This document shows, piece after piece, positions 17,157-27,165 of a stretch of DNA of 64,000 bases. The DNA lies in NCBI GenBank assembly GCA_947498775.1, contig CANMLL010000001.1, forward strand, positions 124,001-188,000, given 5' to 3'. The translations under genes and the position numbers were made by a program. The notes under the pieces are model-generated. The model was given only the letters and a program-made list of their open reading frames with translations. It was not told the DNA's origin and did not search any database. Position 1 is the first letter of the stretch. Each line of letters opens with the position of its first letter. Source of the stretch: an uncultured Aquimarina sp. (lineage in GTDB: Bacteria; Bacteroidota; Bacteroidia; Flavobacteriales; Flavobacteriaceae).

Positions 17157-20100
17157 CTAGCTACTTTTACGACTAATACCTAGCTTTTTCAATCTATACT
17201 CAAGCGTGGTCGCCTTTACATCGAGTAAAGCAGCAGCACCATCCCTGCCGCTTACTCTCCATTTTGTATGATTAAGGATGGCGTAGAGATAGGCCTTTTC
17301 GAGCTCCTGGGTACGCAGGTCAATATCCTCAAGGGTAATTTCCTTAAGATTGTCCGCATTTACTATATCCTCAAAACTGTCGGCTTTAAGAGGGGTATCA
17401 ACGCTCACGGGCTGAAATCCAGGTCTTAGATTTTCAATCTCGCCACGGTTTTGTATCAAGGTCTGCTCGATGAGGTTTTGCAACTCCCTTACGTTACCAG
17501 GCCAGGCGTAGGATAACAATACTTTTTTACTGGCGTTTGAAAATCCTTTAAAAGTTGTTCCAATCTTAATACAGACCTGTTCTGCTATTTGTTCTGCGAT
17601 GAGTATAACATCGTTTTCGCGTAAGCGAAGTGGCGGCAGTTGCATTGGAAAAATATGCAGGCGGTAGAACAAGTCTGACCTAAAGTTACCTTTTTCGACC
17701 TCTAAGGATAGGTTACGGTTTGTAGCTGCAATGACTCTAAAATCTATTTTTTTAAGACGGTTACTGCCCAATTGTTCCACCTCTTTTTCTTGAAGCACTC
17801 GCAGTAGCTTGGCTTGTAAATCGAGCGAGAGCTCACCTATCTCATCAAGAAAGATGGTTCCACCATCGGCGAGTTCAAATTTTCCAATCCTGTCCTTGAT
17901 GGCTCCTGTGAACGCTCCTTTTACATGGCCAAAAAGCTCGCTCTCCACAGTTTCCCGGGGAATGGCCGCACAATTGACCTTAACCAGCAGCGCATCCTGC
18001 CGTAGTGAGTTTTCATGGATGGCCCGTGCAACAAGTTCTTTACCGGTACCGGTTTCGCCTTGTATAAGAACCGTGGTGTCCAGTGACGCTACATCGTTTA
18101 TCTGTTTAAATACCATCTGCATAATGGCACTTTCACCTATAATCTCTCCAAAGTGATACGTTGCTTGCATCTCTGATTGTAGGTATTTTTTCTCACTCTG
18201 TAGACGTTCATTGAGCAATTGTATCTCGTCATAGGCGAGCTGACGTTCAAGAGACAGCAAGAGGGACTGCTCTGCACTCCTTAAAAGGGAAAGGTGTTTT
18301 TCTTTAAACGCGCTGGCCTCTTTGCTAAACAATGAAATATAAATCGTTCTCTCCTTGTCTAAATGAGTAGGGTAGTTCAAAATACTATTTGTGCCGAAGA
18401 CCTTGTTAATCACACTGAGAAATTCATTTTTTCTGACTTTTTTACCCAAGTTATCGTAGTCAAATATGTTGGGTTCAAGGTCAGTCGCTGCAAATGCTTG
18501 CTTTAAAGAGTTCTCTCCCATACCCGTCATTTTTGAAAAATGCGCCAGGTCAAAAAGTCTATATTCCTCTATCCCCAAACGTTCAAGGCTATAAAATGGT
18601 AGTCGTTCACCGGTAGCTTCTTCGGTTTCAAAAAAGTTGAATACAATAAGATTGAAAGGTATATGCCGTTGCAATACCTGTGTTACGCCAGACAACTTTT
18701 GCTCCCATAGTTTGGAATCGTTTAACGCGTTGAAAATATCGACCTGCAATGACTTCTCCATTTCACGCTGCTGAATATCCTCATTGGCAATGATGTTGCT
18801 CAACGCCACGCTCATCTGGTCGGTAATGGACTTGAATAAGGACTCCTGACCATCAAATTCATTCTCTTCTTTGCTCCAAAAGCAGAGCATACCTATGGTT
18901 TTGTCGCCTTCTTTTAAGGGACCGGCAATGATTTGTTTAAAAATGCGGTTTTCCGGGTCTTCGAAAGGGGGATGATGAAGCTGCTCGTAAATCTCCTGCC
19001 CATTTATAATCAATGATTCCGATAGATACGTGGTACATTGTCTGATAGGCATCCATTCCATCAATCCATTTGTTGTATGGGTCGTATTTTCCTTGTCTAA
19101 GTCGTATTGATTATACACAGTAAGGTCACGTTCTCGGTTGTTTTCAAAATCCAAATGAAAGAGTCCAATCTCATCAAAAGGAAAAACGTTGTGTAATTTA
19201 CCAAAGATGGCACGTATCAGTTCTGGTCCGGTGGTAATGTTGGCAATACTCTCGGTAACAGCCAGCAAGTCTTCAGTCTTCTTCTTTTCAGAAATTAATT
19301 GTTCGTTGGCAATGATATTGCTCAATGCTACACTTATCTGGTCGATAATGGATTTAAAGAGAGATTCTTGTCCCTGAAATGCATTCTCCTTTTTGCTCCA
19401 AAAGCATAAAGCCCCAATGGTGTTTTCTCCTTGTCTTAGCGGGCCGGATATGATTTGCCTGAAAATACGGTTTTCTTGATTTTCAAAATGGGGATGGTCA
19501 AACAATTCGTAAACCTCCGTTCCCAATGTGACTATCCCTGATTTTGATAAATGGTTTACTCCTTGACTCAACGGCATCCAACCCACCAATCCTTTTTTTC
19601 TTAGCTCCTCATTAATTTCTGAGGAAGTATCATATCCGAAATCGACAATAAGGTCGCGTTCCATTTTCTTATCATTATCCATCTGGAACAAGCCTGCGTC
19701 ATCAAAAGGAAATATTTTCTGTAGCTTATCAAAAATGGCTTTGACCAGTTCTGGTCCGGTGGTAATGTTGGCAATACTCTCGGTAACAGCCAGCAGGTCT
19801 TCGGTCTTTTTCTTTTCTTCGAGAAGTTGCTCGTTGGCCAGTACATTTCCCAAGGCAATACCTACTTGGTCTGAAATAGATTTGAACGTAGCGATGCTAT
19901 CATCGGAATACGCATTCTCATTAAAACTCCAAAAACATAACATCCCAATCACTTCACCGCCATTTTTAAGCGGCCCGCCAATCATTATTTTAAACCCGTG
20001 TTTTTTGAGATATTCAAAATGAGGGTGCGGATATTTATTTAGCAACTCATCGGGTGTAAGTACATGAGGCCCTTTGTTGGTAGTGAACAAGGATGCATCT

Positions 20101-22556
20101 GATATGGGCATCCACCCTGAGAGACCTTCATCATAGAGTGTTTTGGAAAAACCCATATTAAAATTATAGTCGACCACCAGATCACGCTCCTTTTTGGCAG
20201 CAAAGTCATAGACGAAGAGACCCGCATCATCAAAAGGAAAAAATCTTTTCAGGTCTGTCAAAATCAGCCTTATTAAATCAGCCCCACTGGCAATGGTAGA
20301 AATGGTATTGCTAATACTTAAAAGGTTTTCTACTTTCTCTTTTTGAAGAAGAACTTCTTCGGACGACAATACATTGCTCACCGCCAAAGCTACTTGCTCT
20401 GATATCGCATTGAAAAATGAAAAATCCTGGTCAGAATAAAAATTCTCTTTTTTAGAACTAAAACATAGCATCCCAAAAGTTTCATTACCAGATTTTAGCC
20501 CTATGCCAATGAGCTGACGCAAGCCATTCTCCAACATAGTACTTATTTGTGGATGTGGCCATTTTTTAGCATCTTTTTTAAGGTCGAACAAATGTGGACC
20601 ACCCTTTCGTGATACATATTCAATTCCGCTGCCCTTATGTTTAAACCTGCCTAGAAGATTAGAATTGATTATTTCAACCTGAGTAGCGTCATGCTGTCCT
20701 AAAATTTCAATATTGTCCAGTATTTCATAATGCTCATCATTTTTATGGTCGATGATAAAGAGCCCTGCAGTATCAAATGGAAATACGGGTTTTATAGTCT
20801 CGAAAATCACTTTTAAAAGTTCTCTTCGAGACTGGATGTTAGAAGCTGCAGTACTGATTTTCAGTAAGTCTTCAATACGCTTTTGGTGTATAAGTGATTC
20901 TTCTTGAGCCAGCACATTGCTCACCGCCAAAGCTACCTGTTCCGATATTGCTTTGAAAAACGGAAAATCTTTTTCAGAATAAAAATCTTCCTTTTTGGAA
21001 TTAAAGCACAACATACCAAAAGTTTCGCTTCCAGATTTCAGGCCTATGCCAATGACTTGGCGCAATCTATTTTTTAACATCACGTTGACCTGCGGATGTG
21101 GCCATTTTTTTTTATCCTTTTTAAGGTCGAATATATACGGGCCACGCGATTGTGATAGATAATCTATTGCGCTGCCACTATGTTGAAATCTGCCCAAAAG
21201 ATTGGCCTTGATTGCCTCAACCTGAGAAGCGTCATGCTTTCCCAAAATATCAATATCGTCCAGTATTTCATAATGCTCATCATTTTGATGGTCTATAATA
21301 AAAAGCCCGGCAGAATCAAATGGGAATATCGGTTTTATGGTCTCGAAAATCACTTTTAAAAGTTCGCTTCGAGACTGGATGTTAGAAGCTGCAGTACTGA
21401 TTTTCAGTAAATCTTCAATACGTTTTTGGTGTATAAGTGATTCTTCTTGAGCCAGCACATTGCTCACCGCTACGGCCACCTGTTCTGATATTGCCTTGAA
21501 AAGCGAAAAGTTTTTTTCTGAATAGAAATTTTTCTTTTTGGAGTTAAAGCACAACATTCCAAAGGTTTCATTACCAGACCTCAAACCTATACCGATGAGT
21601 TGGCGTATCCCGTATTCCAGCGCCAGTTTGACCTGTGGATGTGGCCATTTTTTTGAGTCCTCTCTAATATCGAATAAATACGGGCCATGGGGTCTTGACA
21701 AATAATCAATTGTACTGCCTCTATGCTTGAACCTACCCAAAAGGTTGGCCTTGATTAGGGCAACCTGAGTAGCGTCATGCTGTCCCAAAATATCGATATT
21801 ATCCAGTATTTCATAATGCTCGTCATTTTTTTGGTCGATGATAAAGAGCCCGGCATTATCAAATGGAAATACGGGTTTTATAGTCTCGAAAATCACTTTT
21901 AGCAGTTCGCTTCGAGACTGGATGTTAGAAGCTGCAGTACTGATTTTCAGTAAGTCTTCAATCCGTTTCTGGCGTTTTAATAATTCCTCTTGAGCCAGCA
22001 CATTGCTTACCGCTACGGCGAGTTGGTCGGCAATGGCTTGAAAAAGAGAAAAGTGACTTTCATCATATGTTCCAGATTTTCTTGCATCAAATACCAGTGC
22101 ACCGAATACTTTGTCGGCCATACGCAAAGGGGTATGGATGAATTCTTTTAGACCGTCCTCTTCCATAATTTGGGTAAACTTTGATGGAAAATCCTTGAAC
22201 TTCTTGTAGTCCTCGATGGTCATGATTTCCGTAGACGAGAGAAACCTTTCGATGAGACTGTTCATATCTAGCCAGACATCAAACCCTCCTTCCGTTAATT
22301 CTTGGGTTATTTTTTTTTGGTTGAGTCCTCTAGAAATGGAAATATCCTTCCACTGTGTTTTATCTTCATTAACAATTACGATGGCCAGATCATCCATGGG
22401 CAGTAACTTGCCTATTTTTTCGACAATGATGTGAAAAAGTTGTTCACGTTGGCTTACGTTTACCAAAGCTTCACTGATACCGAGCAGCTTTTCGGTGAGC
22501 TGTTTTTCTTCTTTAAGCTTTTCTATGGTTTCTTGATAGGCGTTTACGTCTTTCAT
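17157..22556 (-). CDS. Giant sigma-54-dependent activator with tandem GAF domains (module 1)
   Basis: 1799 residues. Seven recognisable GAF units (starts near residues 15, 196, 377, 558, 739, 917, 1093), each opening with a K.(I/T)EDLL-type helix and ending in SDQ(V/M/L).(V/I)A(V/L)(S/G)N(V/I)(L/I)A; an eighth diverged unit (~1260-1430) and a coiled coil follow. Then a complete sigma-54 AAA+ domain (Walker A GETGTGKE near 1500, GAFTGA near 1548, Walker B FLDEIGE) and a C-terminal Fis-type helix-turn-helix ([23 protein letters not shown]). The intact GAFTGA loop says it can contact sigma-54. No receiver or PAS domain is present, so signals should enter through the GAFs. Divergent from an AraC gene 183 bases away. 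Confidence 0.92.
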   Translation of the reverse strand: MKDVNAYQETIEKLKEEKQLTEKLLGISEALVNVSQREQLFHIIVEKIGKLLPMDDLAIVIVNEDKTQWKDISISRGLNQKKITQELTEGGFDVWLDMNSLIERFLSSTEIMTIEDYKKFKDFPSKFTQIMEEDGLKEFIHTPLRMADKVFGALVFDARKSGTYDESHFSLFQAIADQLAVAVSNVLAQEELLKRQKRIEDLLKISTAASNIQSRSELLKVIFETIKPVFPFDNAGLFIIDQKNDEHYEILDNIDILGQHDATQVALIKANLLGRFKHRGSTIDYLSRPHGPYLFDIREDSKKWPHPQVKLALEYGIRQLIGIGLRSGNETFGMLCFNSKKKNFYSEKNFSLFKAISEQVAVAVSNVLAQEESLIHQKRIEDLLKISTAASNIQSRSELLKVIFETIKPIFPFDSAGLFIIDHQNDEHYEILDDIDILGKHDASQVEAIKANLLGRFQHSGSAIDYLSQSRGPYIFDLKKDKKKWPHPQVNVMLKNRLRQVIGIGLKSGSETFGMLCFNSKKEDFYSEKDFPFFKAISEQVALAVSNVLAQEESLIHQKRIEDLLKISTAASNIQSRRELLKVIFETIKPVFPFDTAGLFIIDHKNDEHYEILDNIEILGQHDATQVEIINSNLLGRFKHKGSGIEYVSRKGGPHLFDLKKDAKKWPHPQISTMLENGLRQLIGIGLKSGNETFGMLCFSSKKENFYSDQDFSFFNAISEQVALAVSNVLSSEEVLLQKEKVENLLSISNTISTIASGADLIRLILTDLKRFFPFDDAGLFVYDFAAKKERDLVVDYNFNMGFSKTLYDEGLSGWMPISDASLFTTNKGPHVLTPDELLNKYPHPHFEYLKKHGFKIMIGGPLKNGGEVIGMLCFWSFNENAYSDDSIATFKSISDQVGIALGNVLANEQLLEEKKKTEDLLAVTESIANITTGPELVKAIFDKLQKIFPFDDAGLFQMDNDKKMERDLIVDFGYDTSSEINEELRKKGLVGWMPLSQGVNHLSKSGIVTLGTEVYELFDHPHFENQENRIFRQIISGPLRQGENTIGALCFWSKKENAFQGQESLFKSIIDQISVALSNIIANEQLISEKKKTEDLLAVTESIANITTGPELIRAIFGKLHNVFPFDEIGLFHLDFENNRERDLTVYNQYDLDKENTTHTTNGLMEWMPIRQCTTYLSESLIINGQEIYEQLHHPPFEDPENRIFKQIIAGPLKEGDKTIGMLCFWSKEENEFDGQESLFKSITDQMSVALSNIIANEDIQQREMEKSLQVDIFNALNDSKLWEQKLSGVTQVLQRHIPFNLIVFNFFETEEATGERLPFYSLERLGIEEYRLFDLAHFSKMTGMGENSLKQAFAATDLEPNIFDYDNLGKKVRKNEFLSVINKVFGTNSILNYPTHLDKERTIYISLFSKEASAFKEKHLSLLRSAEQSLLLSLERQLAYDEIQLLNERLQSEKKYLQSEMQATYHFGEIIGESAIMQMVFKQINDVASLDTTVLIQGETGTGKELVARAIHENSLRQDALLVKVNCAAIPRETVESELFGHVKGAFTGAIKDRIGKFELADGGTIFLDEIGELSLDLQAKLLRVLQEKEVEQLGSNRLKKIDFRVIAATNRNLSLEVEKGNFRSDLFYRLHIFPMQLPPLRLRENDVILIAEQIAEQVCIKIGTTFKGFSNASKKVLLSYAWPGNVRELQNLIEQTLIQNRGEIENLRPGFQPVSVDTPLKADSFEDIVNADNLKEITLEDIDLRTQELEKAYLYAILNHTKWRVSGRDGAAALLDVKATTLEYRLKKLGISRKSS
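20288..22000. repeat. Internal tandem repeats of 543 bp (GAF2-GAF4 coding)
   Basis: Near-identical DNA blocks recur at an exact 543-base period; for example GAGACTGGATGTTAGAAG starts at 20828, 21371 and 21914. Each period encodes 181 residues, one GAF plus linker. Units further downstream in the protein repeat with a 528-base period (19221 and 19749). The near-identity of long stretches suggests recent duplication or gene conversion. Confidence 0.8.
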
Positions 22557-22603
22557 CCTTACGGTCTATAGATTCTATATGACCTCTAAATTCCTAAAAA
22601 TTT

Positions 22604-22684
22604 CGTGAAAATCACGTATTATTTTTAAAATATTTTGTAAATAGAGTTTAAAAAGAACTCTTATTATATTTCAATATATTGAAA
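22604..22684. promoter_or_regulatory. Three inverted repeats in the divergent activator/AraC intergenic region
   Basis: The 183 bases between the two divergent genes contain CGTGA-N3-TCACG (22604-22616), AGAGTT-N7-AACTCT (22643-22661) and the perfect 16-base palindrome TTTCAATATATTGAAA (22669-22684). Any may be an operator for the AraC or the Fis-type activator. Confidence 0.45.
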
Positions 22685-22706
22685 ATCAAATGTTTATATT
22701 AAAATT

Positions 22707-22714
22707 TAATTTTG
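22707..22714 (+). promoter_or_regulatory. Candidate -7 box for the AraC gene
   Basis: TAATTTTG fits TAnnTTTG, 25 bases before the ATG; AAGGAAG follows as a possible ribosome-binding site (22729-22735). No good -33 box is seen, consistent with an activated promoter. Confidence 0.45.
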
Positions 22715-22739
22715 GAACAGGTTTGGACAAGGAAGTGGT

Positions 22740-23687
22740 ATGAAAATAAATCAAACCATAATTCCACAATTAAACCTGGAAGATTTTGTGGAGTGCCTTC
22801 ACGGTAAAAAATATATTCAGCATTCCCTTCATTTTCCCTGGGGGCAAAATGGCATGTTTGCTGACTCTCTTAGTCAGTTTAACACTTATTATCAAAAGCT
22901 ACCTAGAACTTATGTACAGGACTTTTACAAGATTTTTGCACTTTCCAAAGGTAATTTGGTCAAGTTACATCAAACAAAAAGGGTTAATCTCAATAGTCAC
23001 TCTTTATATTTATCACGTCCCGGGCAAATTAAAACCTGGCAAGGGGTAAACCAGGTAGATGGCTATATGATAGCATTTTCTAAAGATTTCCTGTCCCGTA
23101 TCGTTTTTCCGGATACCTTATACGCACGTTTTCCTTTCTTATCTCCTGTTACAGAGGTCGATTTTGATATTGGGGAACATAATTATCGAGAGGTATTAGA
23201 CTTGATAAACAAAATTCACAGCGCTTTTAAACAGAAAGACGAATTAAGTTATGAATTTGTTCAGGTATGGACTCTCGAACTATTGCTGCTTTTGAAAAAA
23301 AACTATCCCAAAAAAGAGGTATTGCAGTTTCACAAAAACGACCTATCAACCCAGATTTGTCAGCGATTTGCAGAAGTTCTGGAGAAGCATTTTATTGAGG
23401 GAAACAACAAGGGAATTGTTGAAGCGCATGGAGTCAGCGATTTTGCTGAAGACCTCAATATGGAACCAGGCCAACTAAACCAACACTTACAAAAAGGTTT
23501 TGGTAAGAACGCCAAGGTGCTTATAATGGAAAGATACATTCTGGCCGCTAAATGTAAATTACTACACACCAAAGCTAGCATTTCAGAAATTTGTTATTCC
23601 TTAGGCTTTGATAACCCTTCCTATTTCAGTCGTTATTTTAAGCGGATTGTGGGGATGTCGCCTCAGGCTTATCGTGATAAGCATTAA
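22740..23687 (+). CDS. AraC-family transcriptional regulator (module 1)
   Basis: 315 residues. The N-terminal ~200 residues form a cupin-like effector domain (SLYLSRPGQIKTW and VDGYMIAFSKDFL match its paralogue at 62.8 kb). The C-terminal ~100 residues are the AraC HTH pair: FAEDLNMEPGQLNQHLQKGF, then ISEICYSLGFDNPSYFSRYF and MSPQAYR. It is transcribed away from the GAF activator. It is the nearest AraC protein to the four 21-bp direct-repeat sites and is my leading candidate to bind them. Ligand unknown. Confidence 0.9.
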   Translation: MKINQTIIPQLNLEDFVECLHGKKYIQHSLHFPWGQNGMFADSLSQFNTYYQKLPRTYVQDFYKIFALSKGNLVKLHQTKRVNLNSHSLYLSRPGQIKTWQGVNQVDGYMIAFSKDFLSRIVFPDTLYARFPFLSPVTEVDFDIGEHNYREVLDLINKIHSAFKQKDELSYEFVQVWTLELLLLLKKNYPKKEVLQFHKNDLSTQICQRFAEVLEKHFIEGNNKGIVEAHGVSDFAEDLNMEPGQLNQHLQKGFGKNAKVLIMERYILAAKCKLLHTKASISEICYSLGFDNPSYFSRYFKRIVGMSPQAYRDKH

Positions 23688-24063
23688 TCTAAATAATTCT
23701 CTGAGGGCTCTGCCTCAGGATTTCCGATTTACTTTTGCGCGGGAGAAAGTCAGAACTGCTATTTTCGACTGTTCAAGGAAAGGTAAAATGCAAAATTTGT
23801 GCTTAACTTGAATGGGTATAAAACCCGATAAATACCTCTATGTCTACGCCTTAAGGATAGTCGGGCTCAAGAAATTTTTTATTTACCCTTAACTCGTTAC
23901 AACGGTTTAGGATACCGTGTTGTGTTTAGTTTTTTCTTAAGGTCAGTTGAAAGTTCTGTTTAGCTTTGCTTTTAACATTTGTTCGTATTTCATTCCATTC
24001 AGCTACTTTTTTCTTAAAAGTCATTCCATCGCCAAATGCTCTTTCAGCGTGTTTATTCCAAGT
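23688..24063. other. 376-bp intergenic stretch with hairpin, dispersed repeat and attC-like palindrome
   Basis: No gene is seen. CTGAGG-N6-CCTCAG (23701-23718) follows the AraC stop and may end transcription. At 23854-23884 lies one copy of a ~31-base repeat also found at 29765-29795. At about 23897-23925 an imperfect palindrome (CAACGGT, 7 bases, ACCGTGTTG) lies ~140 bases past the end of the convergent orphan gene, a layout like an integron cassette site; this reading is speculative. Confidence 0.4.
23854..23884 (+). repeat. Dispersed intergenic repeat, copy A
   Basis: The block centred on CTCAAGAAATTTTTTATTT nearly matches 29765-29795 (shared TCAAGAAATTTTTTATTT preceded by TCGG). Both are in gene-free DNA. 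Function unknown. Confidence 0.55.
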
Positions 24064-24789
24064 TCAGTAGAAAAACGGTATTGCTTTTATTTCTTGCCAA
24101 GCCGTAAAACCGATTAGATGTATTAAGTCCCATTCAGGCATATTTTCTTTAGCGATAATCCGTTTCTCTATTTCAAACCCAATAAATCTGCCTGCTTTGT
24201 CTCTACTGTGCAAGTCTTTCATTGCAGGTCCAGAGAATTTGTATTGGTCTTCATAATAGTCTTTCCGTGCATTTGGCTTTGAAAATAGATATTCTATTGT
24301 TTGTTTCATCCTTGGCTCTCTTTTCATACCATTAGTTTTTGGGTAGAACATATCTAAATTCTTTTGAACTTTGGCTAAATCCAACGCAAGGAAGTGACTG
24401 CTAATTGTGGATTGTTTAATTGTAGCTACAAGCGTAGAAACGATTTGTGGGTCATACTGGCCTTCGGAAAGCATTATGACAATACAATTAGTCCAATTCA
24501 ATTTACCGTTTTTATAATTCAGTGGTTCATGTTCGAGAGGAAAGACCTCGCCTATGAGTTCTTTCTGATGCAGGTCTTTGATTGAAGGTTGTATTTCATT
24601 GCTGTAGGTTTCCCAAAAATTATTTTGGTCATCTGTTTTCCAAGTAACTATCAAAGCCTTTCTATTTTCTTTCAGTTGGGTATCCATTCCAAATTTTTTA
24701 TAAGTTAAATCTTCTATAAAAAGAAAAGCTACAAAAAGCAAAACCGCTCCAATGAGTGTAAGTAATGTCCATAAAATTTTCTTCTTCAT
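24064..24789 (-). CDS. Orphan membrane-anchored hypothetical protein
   Basis: 241 residues with one N-terminal TM helix (ILWTLLTLIGAVLLFVAFLF) and a soluble remainder, predicted outside the cytoplasm. No recognised domain. Two segments echo each other loosely: SIKDLHQKELIGEVFPLEHE and AMKDLHSRDKAGRFIGFEIE, suggesting a weak internal duplication. It is flanked by repeat-like non-coding DNA on its 3' side and differs in style from its neighbours, so it may be a transferred single-gene unit. Confidence 0.65.
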   Translation of the reverse strand: MKKKILWTLLTLIGAVLLFVAFLFIEDLTYKKFGMDTQLKENRKALIVTWKTDDQNNFWETYSNEIQPSIKDLHQKELIGEVFPLEHEPLNYKNGKLNWTNCIVIMLSEGQYDPQIVSTLVATIKQSTISSHFLALDLAKVQKNLDMFYPKTNGMKREPRMKQTIEYLFSKPNARKDYYEDQYKFSGPAMKDLHSRDKAGRFIGFEIEKRIIAKENMPEWDLIHLIGFTAWQEIKAIPFFY

Positions 24790-24853
24790 AGGATTTGGTC
24801 AAATTAAGCACAACAACTTTATCTATATTATTTCCCTAAATAATTCATAAGAC

Positions 24854-25918
24854 TTAATGTGTTTTTGTTCTATACCACCAAATCATAAAACCCGTAATAG
24901 GCAAAGAGGCGCCAAAAAGCCCTACAAGCATAGCAATTACTTTGATAGGCCACCCGGCCCAGGAACCGGTATGAAGCGAAAGGTTTAATAGCGATGCAGC
25001 TTCTTGTTGCAGGTTTTCTTTGTCTTCCAGGGTGTCGTTGACTGTTGAAAATGAACTACCGGACATAAAAAGAAATGTAGTGTTGGTGTTTAAAATCCCA
25101 TCTAAGGGTGCCTCAGGACTTTGAGGGTTATTAATGAGGATGGTTTCCAGATCCGGACGTTCAGAATGGAGGAACTTATAGATTTCCTGCATTGGATTTT
25201 CAGAACTTTTAAAAGTTTTTGAATTAATGGCCGTCCCATTAGCCAAGGGATTCAGTACTGATGTTCCCTTTGGAAACATCCCAATAAACAATCCTGAAAA
25301 CAGTAGAATCAACAATGCCCATAAACCATAAAACCCATACACCTTATGTAATTGAAGGTACCACGGCTGACGTGTATTTTTAGGGTTAAGTACAAAAGCC
25401 TCTTTAACTGCTTTCTTTCTCTTTTTTGGCCACCATAGGATAACGCCGAGAACAATCTCCAATAAAAACAGCAAGGTACTTATGCGTATAATCCATATTC
25501 CGATACTGCCTAATAAGAGCTCTGAATGGAAATGGCCTAACTTGAAAAAAAATTCGAAATAGGTAGTATCAGTATGTGTGATTTTTCCTGAGTACGGGTC
25601 TATAAAAACAAACTGCACATTGGCATCGCTTAATTCCGGGTTTCCGCTCGTTGCCAAAACATAATTGTAAGTATTATTTGGATAAAGGTTTGCCCAGAAT
25701 ACCATTGCATCAGGATTAGCTTCTTGATAATCTTTAATGACTGAATCGATAGGTACCCGTTTTTGGGTTTTCGGCTCAAATTTGAGATGTTCTTGTAATC
25801 CAAAAAATAACACTTCTTCGGCAAAAACAAATAATGCTCCAGACAAGCATATTAAAAGCACGATAAGCCCAGACACCAGCCCGAGCCATAAGTGCAGTTG
25901 TCTCCAGATTTTTTTCAT
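24854..25918 (-). CDS. PepSY-associated transmembrane protein
   Basis: 354 residues with four TM helices in the PepSY_TM layout: KIWRQLHLWLGLVSGLIVLL at the N-terminus, periplasmic PepSY-like regions between TM1 and TM2 and later, LHKVYGFYGLWALLILLFSG in the middle, and a last helix ending in GFMIWWYRTK. Such proteins sit beside siderophore receptors and may reduce or release iron from imported ferric siderophores. The start overlaps the stop of the DUF4374-like gene by one base (TAATG). Last gene of the receptor operon. Confidence 0.88.
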   Translation of the reverse strand: MKKIWRQLHLWLGLVSGLIVLLICLSGALFVFAEEVLFFGLQEHLKFEPKTQKRVPIDSVIKDYQEANPDAMVFWANLYPNNTYNYVLATSGNPELSDANVQFVFIDPYSGKITHTDTTYFEFFFKLGHFHSELLLGSIGIWIIRISTLLFLLEIVLGVILWWPKKRKKAVKEAFVLNPKNTRQPWYLQLHKVYGFYGLWALLILLFSGLFIGMFPKGTSVLNPLANGTAINSKTFKSSENPMQEIYKFLHSERPDLETILINNPQSPEAPLDGILNTNTTFLFMSGSSFSTVNDTLEDKENLQQEAASLLNLSLHTGSWAGWPIKVIAMLVGLFGASLPITGFMIWWYRTKTH

Positions 25919-27153
25919 TACTGTAAACCGAAAAATCCTTGTATAACTCCACCATTCAATTCAAAAAGTGAGGTGGCCTCCGTTCCGTCATAGGTATAAA
26001 TTCCCGAAGTCGTTGGACTACTGTATGGTATGTACAACGTATTACCCACAAAATAAGGTGTAGCAATACATTCAAAATCGGTTTTTGGCACCTCAGGAAT
26101 TAATGTCGCTACCTTGGTGTTGATATCTATAGCGTAAAAATCTTTATTCAAATCTGTATAATTGCTATAATCGGGAGCATAAGGTTCATCCATGATATAC
26201 GTATATAAAATATTGTTGCGAATAGCTCCTCCGCCTACGTACCATTTTATACCATCCCCAGGAATGTAAGGTTCTATATCCAATTCAAAATCCTGGTCAA
26301 AAGAGGTCTCCCCGTTCCTAATGCGCAAAATTTTGGCATTTCTCTCACCACTGAACATATCGCCCATCGTAGCAATGTACAAATCACCGTTTTCATCGGT
26401 ATTTACATTATTCATATTTAGTGGTGGAAATGATACGCCTTGAGCACCTTGATATTCAGTCAGGTTTTCAAAACTATCAGAAGCAACATCGATAACTGCA
26501 ACGAAGGCGCTGTCATACACTGAACCTGTAAACACATCATCTTCCAACAGGTACGCTACATCAACAAAAAGTTTTCCATCACGTACAATCATCATACGCT
26601 CCCCTGATTTTTCGACTTGAATGGTCGGATTATCTGCCATTTTTGAGACGTCAGGTGTTAAATCAATTTCACCTGTCCGCTCCATTGAAGTCGGGTTGAA
26701 GATTTGGATTTTCAAAAATCCACGGGACTGGTCATAGTAATAGCCCTTTGAGCTGTTTACAATCCAAAAATTTGCCCCATATTGCCCTTCTTGAGTAATG
26801 GCAATAAATCCTGCATCGACAGGATTTCCGTTTGCATCAAATTCGTACTTTTGAAGCCCTGACTCTGCCAAATCATTCACATTTCGATACAGTGCCCCAT
26901 CAAAAATACGGCCACCCAGACGAGCATTTGAGAGTTGAAGGCTTGTTTGGTTTTCTGTTAGGTTGAGTATTCCTTCCGGTGTTCCATCGAAAGTGGCAAT
27001 TACCCCGCTTTGGGTACTAAGGTCGAGTTCTGCAAGAATAGCAAAATCTGCAGGTGTATTTCCGTTGTTATCATTTGTAGTATTGTCGTCATCACTACAG
27101 GATAGCAATGCAGTGACAAGAAAAAGGTAAATAAATGGTTTTGTAATTTTCAT
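25918..27153 (-). CDS. DUF4374-like lipoprotein of a siderophore uptake operon
   Basis: 411 residues. The lipoprotein signal ends at Cys19 (LLSC), followed by an Asp/Asn-rich linker, then a repeated beta-sheet body of about 370 residues that looks like a propeller (IYTYDGTEATSLFELNGG at the end). Gene order receptor - DUF4374 - PepSY is a recurring Bacteroidetes iron-uptake arrangement. The protein probably helps bind or hand over ferric siderophore at the outer membrane, but its biochemical role is not established. It begins 12 bases after the receptor stop. Confidence 0.8.
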   Translation of the reverse strand: MKITKPFIYLFLVTALLSCSDDDNTTNDNNGNTPADFAILAELDLSTQSGVIATFDGTPEGILNLTENQTSLQLSNARLGGRIFDGALYRNVNDLAESGLQKYEFDANGNPVDAGFIAITQEGQYGANFWIVNSSKGYYYDQSRGFLKIQIFNPTSMERTGEIDLTPDVSKMADNPTIQVEKSGERMMIVRDGKLFVDVAYLLEDDVFTGSVYDSAFVAVIDVASDSFENLTEYQGAQGVSFPPLNMNNVNTDENGDLYIATMGDMFSGERNAKILRIRNGETSFDQDFELDIEPYIPGDGIKWYVGGGAIRNNILYTYIMDEPYAPDYSNYTDLNKDFYAIDINTKVATLIPEVPKTDFECIATPYFVGNTLYIPYSSPTTSGIYTYDGTEATSLFELNGGVIQGFFGLQ

Positions 27154-27165
27154 AGTTAACTGTTT

